Shown here: positions 60,362 through 64,000 of the stretch, one piece after another
Position numbering within the stretch: position 1 is the first letter of the stretch
Layout: every line of letters begins with the position of its first letter
Assembly (NCBI GenBank): GCA_002305795.1
Contig: DBRF01000011.1
Coordinates: forward strand, 62,001 to 126,000
Direction of reading: 5' to 3'
DNA from: Ruminococcaceae bacterium UBA1375
GTDB lineage: Bacteria > Bacillota > Clostridia > Oscillospirales > Ruminococcaceae
Length of the DNA stretch: 64,000 nt
Position numbers and translations under genes: made by a program
Notes under the pieces: model-generated
The model's database searches: none
What the model was told of the DNA's origin: nothing
What the model saw: only the letters and a program-made list of their open reading frames with translations

Positions 60362-61480
60362 TCAGCCAAGCAGCCAGCTTTCCAGTAGCAGGATGGCCAG
60401 CAGTCCTACATTGGCCAGGGTAAACCAAAGAAAATACCGTCCTTTTTTGGCGGGATACTCCTGAGCAACTTGTTTGTAGGAAATCAGGCTGGCCATGGAG
60501 GCGATTAAGGTGCCCAATCCGCCCAGGTTGCAGCCTACAATCAGGGCGGGCCACTGCTGGGTAAACCCGGACAAAAGCAGCGCAGCCGGTACGTTGCTGA
60601 TGATTTGACTGGCTAGTACCGAGACCAATTCTTCGTAACCGGATAGGATAGAAGAAAGGAAGGTTTGAAATTCTTCCAAGGCGCCCAGATTTCCGATGAA
60701 GACGAAAAAGGCCAGAAAGGTGGCCAGCAGGGAATAGTCGATTTTAGCCAGTAAAGGGCGGTCAAAAATCAGAAGGAACAGGGCGGTGACTGCGGCAATG
60801 GCTAAAGGCGGGAGCAAATCAAACAGCCCCAGCAAACAAAGGAGAAAACCGATGCAAAAGCAGGCCAGCTTTTTGAGGTCCTGTTTTTGGTACTCCATCG
60901 AAACCGCCGCCACCGGCTGGGCAGGGCGGAACAGGCAGAAGGCAGCCAAACAGATGCCGGACAGCAGCACATAGGGGAGCATTAGCCCGCAGAAACTCCA
61001 AAAATCCATGCCGGATTGGGCGTAAAGATACAGGTTTTGAGGGTTGCCCATGGGGGTGAGCATACTGCCCAGATTGGCGGCCAGAGTTTGAAGCACCACG
61101 GTGGGAATCATCAGCTGCTCCTGTTTGGCCAGTTTCAGCACTACCATGCCAAAGGGGACAAAGGTAATCAGGGAGACGTCGTTGGTCATCACCATGCTCA
61201 GGAAAAAGGGAAGGAATACCAGTACCAGCAGCATAGTGCGGGTGCTGCCCACTCGGCCCAGCAGACGGCTGCCCAAAGAAAGGAAGACCCCGGCCTGCTG
61301 GAACCCTTTCATCACCGCCATCAGGCTGAACAGCAGTGCAAGGGTGTCCCAGTCGACGTAACCGATGTAGTTTAAACTGGGGGGCACGAAAAAAGCGGAA
61401 ACCACCGCCAGCAAAGCAGCGGCGCAAAGCACGGTTTCCTGCTTGAGAAACCCAATGGCTTTGTGGAATATGTTTGTCAC
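60362..61480 (-). CDS. SLC13-type permease (citrate/anion transporter superfamily)
   Basis: 372 residues, about eleven membrane segments. Both conserved re-entrant motifs are visible as MTNDVSLITFVPFG near 99-112 and GSMLTPMGNPQNLY near 138-151, matching ArsB/CitM-like transporters. A length of 372 is short for SLC13, which usually has 420 or more residues. The substrate cannot be told. Confidence 0.8.
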   Translation of the reverse strand: MTNIFHKAIGFLKQETVLCAAALLAVVSAFFVPPSLNYIGYVDWDTLALLFSLMAVMKGFQQAGVFLSLGSRLLGRVGSTRTMLLVLVFLPFFLSMVMTNDVSLITFVPFGMVVLKLAKQEQLMIPTVVLQTLAANLGSMLTPMGNPQNLYLYAQSGMDFWSFCGLMLPYVLLSGICLAAFCLFRPAQPVAAVSMEYQKQDLKKLACFCIGFLLCLLGLFDLLPPLAIAAVTALFLLIFDRPLLAKIDYSLLATFLAFFVFIGNLGALEEFQTFLSSILSGYEELVSVLASQIISNVPAALLLSGFTQQWPALIVGCNLGGLGTLIASMASLISYKQVAQEYPAKKGRYFLWFTLANVGLLAILLLESWLLG

Positions 61481-61511
61481 AGAAACTCCTCCGTGTCCGG
61501 TTTCACAATAT

Positions 61512-61541
61512 AAAAATGCACCCGACAGGGGTTATCGGGCA
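61512..61541 (-). terminator. Terminator of the NCS2 permease
   Basis: On the minus strand GCCCGATAACCCCTGTCGGGTGC with a T-rich tail. Between it and the permease stop, TTCGCAGCGG (61546-61555) and CCGCTGCGAA (61581-61590) make a further 10-bp stem. Confidence 0.7.
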
Positions 61542-61597
61542 CATTTTTCGCAGCGGCAGGTTGATTACTTTCCCTGGCTGTCCGCTGCGAAGAAAAC

Positions 61598-62959
61598 TCA
61601 AAGAAAAGCCAGCAATACAAAATTCAGGATAAACAGGGCTGTGACGATCCAGAGAATGGGGTGGACGTTCTTGGCCTGCTTTTTGCAGATTTTAGCGATG
61701 CAGTAAAAGATAAATCCTGCCGCAATGCCGTAAGAGATGCTGTAGCAAAGGGCCATGAACACGCCGGTGAAAAAGGCCGGAACCGCCTCATCAAACTCAT
61801 TCCATTGAATTTCCTTGAACGCCGAGATCATCATAATGCCAACCACCACCAAGGCCGGCGCCGTGGCCGCAAAGGGGATGGCGCTGACAAAGGTTGCTAA
61901 AAAGGAGCTGGCGATGAAGCACAAGGCAACTACCACGCTGGTCAGCCCGGTGCGTCCCCCTGCGCCGATACCGGCGGCGCTTTCCACATAGGTGGTGGTG
62001 TTGGAAGTGCCGAAAATTGCACCGATGGAGGTGGCGGTGGCATCTGCAAACAGGGCTCGGTCCATTTTGGATTTGAAGCCGGGGGTGGTTTCGGCAGTGC
62101 GTTCATCTTCTTCGCTGAAAATGCCGGTGCGCCGTCCGGTGCCGATAAAGGTGCCGATGGTATCGAAGGTGTCGGAAATGCTGAAGGAGAAGATGGTGAC
62201 CGGCACCAAGGGGATTTTCACCGGATCGCTGAACAGAGAGCCCAATCCTTCTGAGGTAAAGATTGCGCCGAAGGTGGAGGGCAGCTGACGGCAGGCTTCG
62301 GTAAAGCTCACCGTTTCGGTGGTCACGGTGACGCCCATGGGAATGCCCAGCAGGGTTGTGACAATGATTCCGATTAAGATGGCGCCTTTGACTTTGCAGA
62401 TCAGCAGAACCACGGTTAAAATCAACCCAATAAGGAAAAGCCACAGGGAAGGCTGGTTCAAGGTGGCCATGGCAGGCACGCCGGAATCAAAATCAAATTG
62501 AATAATCCCCACGTTCAGCAGGCCGATGTAGGCTACATAAATCCCAATTCCGCCGCTGATTGCATTTTGAAGGCTGTGGGGGATGGCCTTGATGATGTAT
62601 TTGCGGATTTTCGTCACGGTAATCAGGATGTTGATTAACCCGCAGATAAACACCATGGACAATCCCTGCTGCCAGGTAAATCCCAAGGTAAAACAGACGG
62701 TGTAAACGAAAAATGCGTTTAATCCCATGCCGGGGGCCAGCGCATACGGCACATTGGCCACCAAGCCCATGACTAAGGTTCCCACTACGGCGGAGATAAT
62801 GGTGGCTAAGAACACAGCGCCCCATTCCATCCCGGACTTGCTTAACAGGGTGGGGTTAATGGCCACAATATACGCCATGGCAAAGAAGGTGGTGAGACCG
62901 GCCATGACTTCTTTGCCCACCGTGGTTTTGTTTTTCTTCAACTGAAACAATTTTTCCAT
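61598..62959 (-). CDS. NCS2 purine permease, PbuG/AzgA type
   Basis: 453 residues, twelve to thirteen membrane segments. The opening AGLTTFFAMAYIVAINPTLLSKSGM, the GMGLNAFFVYT motif near 85 and the GTSNTTTYVESAAGIGAGGRTGLT stretch near 310 are typical of guanine/hypoxanthine/adenine transporters. It is preceded by a structured leader and its own promoter. Confidence 0.92.
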   Translation of the reverse strand: MEKLFQLKKNKTTVGKEVMAGLTTFFAMAYIVAINPTLLSKSGMEWGAVFLATIISAVVGTLVMGLVANVPYALAPGMGLNAFFVYTVCFTLGFTWQQGLSMVFICGLINILITVTKIRKYIIKAIPHSLQNAISGGIGIYVAYIGLLNVGIIQFDFDSGVPAMATLNQPSLWLFLIGLILTVVLLICKVKGAILIGIIVTTLLGIPMGVTVTTETVSFTEACRQLPSTFGAIFTSEGLGSLFSDPVKIPLVPVTIFSFSISDTFDTIGTFIGTGRRTGIFSEEDERTAETTPGFKSKMDRALFADATATSIGAIFGTSNTTTYVESAAGIGAGGRTGLTSVVVALCFIASSFLATFVSAIPFAATAPALVVVGIMMISAFKEIQWNEFDEAVPAFFTGVFMALCYSISYGIAAGFIFYCIAKICKKQAKNVHPILWIVTALFILNFVLLAFL

Positions 62960-62986
62960 ATGAGATCGACTTCCTTTTTTCTCTTC

Positions 62987-63058
62987 TTTGTTTTACCGCC
63001 GGCAAATAGTTTCGAATTGTAAGCCCATGCCGGCATAAAACGGGAGATGTAAAACAAA
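62987..63058 (-). promoter_or_regulatory. Structured leader RNA of the purine permease
   Basis: The 100-base leader folds into an outer 10-bp helix TTTGTTTTAC/GTAAAACAAA (62987-62996 with 63049-63058) and an inner 7-bp helix GCCGGCA/TGCCGGC (62998-63004 with 63028-63034) with a 23-base loop. It does not match the core of the purine riboswitch that I know, nor a terminator. A purine-sensing element is possible but unproven. Confidence 0.5.
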
Positions 63059-63067
63059 TTCCTTCTC

Positions 63068-63096
63068 ATTTTAATACAGAAGAAGGGTAAAATCAA
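63068..63096 (-). promoter_or_regulatory. Promoter of the purine permease
   Basis: Minus-strand TTGATT (complement of 63091-63096), 17-base spacer, TAAAAT (complement of 63068-63073); RNA starts near 63060, just before the structured leader. Confidence 0.65.
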
Positions 63097-63273
63097 GAAA
63101 AAGCGACAAATTTTGGGTGCGGCAGAATGATGGCGGGGAAACATACAGGCTTTGTCGCAGCCCCGGAAGAATCGGCTTTTCTGTCAACCGCTGCGTTGGT
63201 ACCATCGGGCTGCCAGGGATGCAGGTGTTTGCCGTTTTGTTTTCCGCCCGAGGAAAAGAGAAAGCATTGCAAA

Positions 63274-63319
63274 ACAAAAAAAGAACCGCCAACATTCTTT
63301 TGGAACATTGTCGGTTCTT
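63274..63319 (-). terminator. Terminator of the tRNA operon
   Basis: On the minus strand AAGAACCGACAATGTT pairs with AATGTTGGCGGTTCTT (near-perfect), followed by a T run. It begins two bases after tRNA-Tyr. Confidence 0.8.
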
Positions 63320-63320
63320 T

Positions 63321-63405
63321 TGGTGGGAGCGGGTGGATTCGAACCACCGAAGTCGTAGACAACAGATTTACAGTCTGCCCCCTTTGGCCACTCGGGAACA
63401 CTCCC
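63321..63405 (-). tRNA. tRNA-Tyr, anticodon GTA
   Basis: 85 bases with CCA and a long variable arm, the class II form of bacterial tRNA-Tyr. The anticodon loop CTGTAAA gives GTA. Acceptor stem GGGAGTG/CGCTCCC with one G-T pair. Confidence 0.95.
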
Positions 63406-63426
63406 ATAAATAATGAAATTGTAAAA

Positions 63427-63502
63427 TGGAGCTGGTGGACGGACTCGAACCCCCGACCTGCTGATTACAAATCAGCTGCTCTACCAACTGAGCTACACCA
63501 GC
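63427..63502 (-). tRNA. tRNA-Thr, anticodon TGT
   Basis: 76 bases with CCA. The anticodon loop TTTGTAA reads ACA. Acceptor stem GCTGGTG/CACCAGC is perfect. Lies between tRNA-Pro and tRNA-Tyr in one transcript. Confidence 0.95.
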
Positions 63503-63560
63503 AGAGAATGCTTTCTGCTCGGTTTTCTGCGTCCGCCCGGCCTGATCTCCTTTTGGAAAC

Positions 63561-63637
63561 TGGTCGAGGCGACAGGATTTGAACCTGCGGCATCTTGGTC
63601 CCAAACCAAGCACTCTACCAAGCTGAGCTACGCCTCG
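63561..63637 (-). tRNA. tRNA-Pro, anticodon TGG
   Basis: 77 bases with CCA. The anticodon loop TTTGGGA reads CCA. Acceptor stem CGAGGCG/CGCCTCG begins with C, as usual for Pro. Confidence 0.95.
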
Positions 63638-63681
63638 TTGTTAGGGGCGGTTCTGACCTGCCCTCATCAGACAGCTTACCC

Positions 63682-63710
63682 ATTATACCTAAATTTTTTG
63701 AACTTGTCAA
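63682..63710 (-). promoter_or_regulatory. Consensus promoter of the tRNA operon
   Basis: Minus-strand TTGACA (complement of 63705-63710), 17-base spacer, TATAAT (complement of 63682-63687). It is a perfect consensus, typical for stable RNA genes. Confidence 0.9.
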
Positions 63711-63718
63711 CCGTTTTC

Positions 63719-64000
63719 TTAAAAATTTTTGCCGTTTTTCTGCGAAGAGTTTGCTTTCGCAAAATCTTTTGCCAATTCTCTTGTATTGTCGCCTTTTTTG
63801 CTGACGGTGCGGTACCCCCAGCCGTCCAAACCGGACCGGCGCAGCGCCCCGAACATCCGCAGCTTGAAGCCGTGGTCCTCCCGCTCCTGTTGGGCCAGCC
63901 ACAGCTTCATCTCTTCCCGCTTGGTGTGACCGTCCACTGGGCAGCGGGATTTGGTCACCGGCAGCTCCAGTTTGTTGGCCACCCGGCGCACCTGGGCTTC
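63719..64000 (-). CDS. Unrecognised protein, 3' partial fragment at right edge
   Basis: The last 93 residues of a gene read on the minus strand, open to the window edge, so its start is outside. The visible part is basic and polar (EMKLWLAQQEREDHGFKLRMFGA and GWGYRTVSKKGDNTRELAKDF). I do not recognise a family. The tRNA promoter begins eight bases after its stop. Confidence 0.5.
   Translation of the reverse strand, partial: EAQVRRVANKLELPVTKSRCPVDGHTKREEMKLWLAQQEREDHGFKLRMFGALRRSGLDGWGYRTVSKKGDNTRELAKDFAKANSSQKNGKNF

Noticed and set aside
1..64000. CRISPR arrays, insertion sequences, prophage and integrases
   Set aside because: No regularly spaced repeats, transposase or phage gene found by reading; the window is core genome.

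Overview
The window is a dense, moderately GC-rich stretch of a Gram-positive, low-GC-type (Firmicutes) chromosome, most likely from a spore-forming-lineage Clostridia such as Oscillospirales/Ruminococcaceae. This rests on gene content: noc-parA-parB partition genes with a consensus parS, a BofA-type sporulation protein, a zinc-type rpsN, a long S10-spc-alpha ribosomal cluster with adk, map and a KOW protein before infA, and strong AAGGAGG ribosome-binding sites with frequent TTG and GTG starts. The genus is not determined. No phage, insertion sequence, CRISPR array or integron is seen; this is core genome with a few accessory genes.

Layout. 1-3.6 kb: end of noc, parS, parA, parB, serS (origin-proximal chromosome segregation). 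3.8-9.3 kb: guaB on the minus strand, then bofA-like, a PHP-type tyrosine phosphatase, comM-like ATPase, dCMP deaminase and shikimate kinase. 9.4-11.9 kb: four tandem minus-strand paralogues encoding proline-rich small membrane proteins. 12.2-15.7 kb: typA and a secreted or anchored G5/3D-domain protein. 15.8-25.5 kb: fatty acid synthesis, with aroE-fabD on the minus strand and a divergent nine-gene operon fabH-fabG-fabF-accB-fabZ-accC-accD-accA-acpP; no enoyl-ACP reductase and no regulator lies in the cluster. 25.7-41.7 kb: leader plus the S10, spc and alpha ribosomal operons, with secY, adk, map, infA and rpoA, ending at a tRNA-Arg.

41.9-52 kb is more accessory: small membrane proteins, an AIM24 protein, a DUF2798 protein, a large polytopic membrane protein, a CtpE-like P-type ATPase, an XRE regulator with membrane tail, a frameshifted ICMT/PEMT-like methyltransferase, a YoaK-like protein and a zf-TFIIB protein. 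51.8-57.5 kb: cysK, then an acyl-CoA synthetase, thioesterase and second FabF on the minus strand, divergent from a LysR regulator whose promoter overlaps theirs face to face. 57.5-64 kb: FMN-barrel protein, K+/H+-type antiporter, CarD protein, SLC13-like permease, NCS2 purine permease with a structured leader, a tRNA-Tyr/Thr/Pro operon and a gene running off the right edge.

How the genes work together: the main fatty-acid operon makes malonyl-CoA (AccABCD), loads it on ACP (FabD, AcpP) and runs condensation, ketoreduction and dehydration (FabH/FabF, FabG, FabZ); the enoyl reduction must be encoded elsewhere. The ribosomal cluster couples translation, secretion (SecY), N-terminal processing (Map) and transcription (RpoA). 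The most interesting unexplained signals are the face-to-face LysR/FabF2 promoters and their lipid module, a palindrome on the -35 of the fabH promoter, a three-way-junction element upstream of typA, a structured leader on the purine permease, hairpins in the S14-S8 gap and the four proline-rich paralogues.
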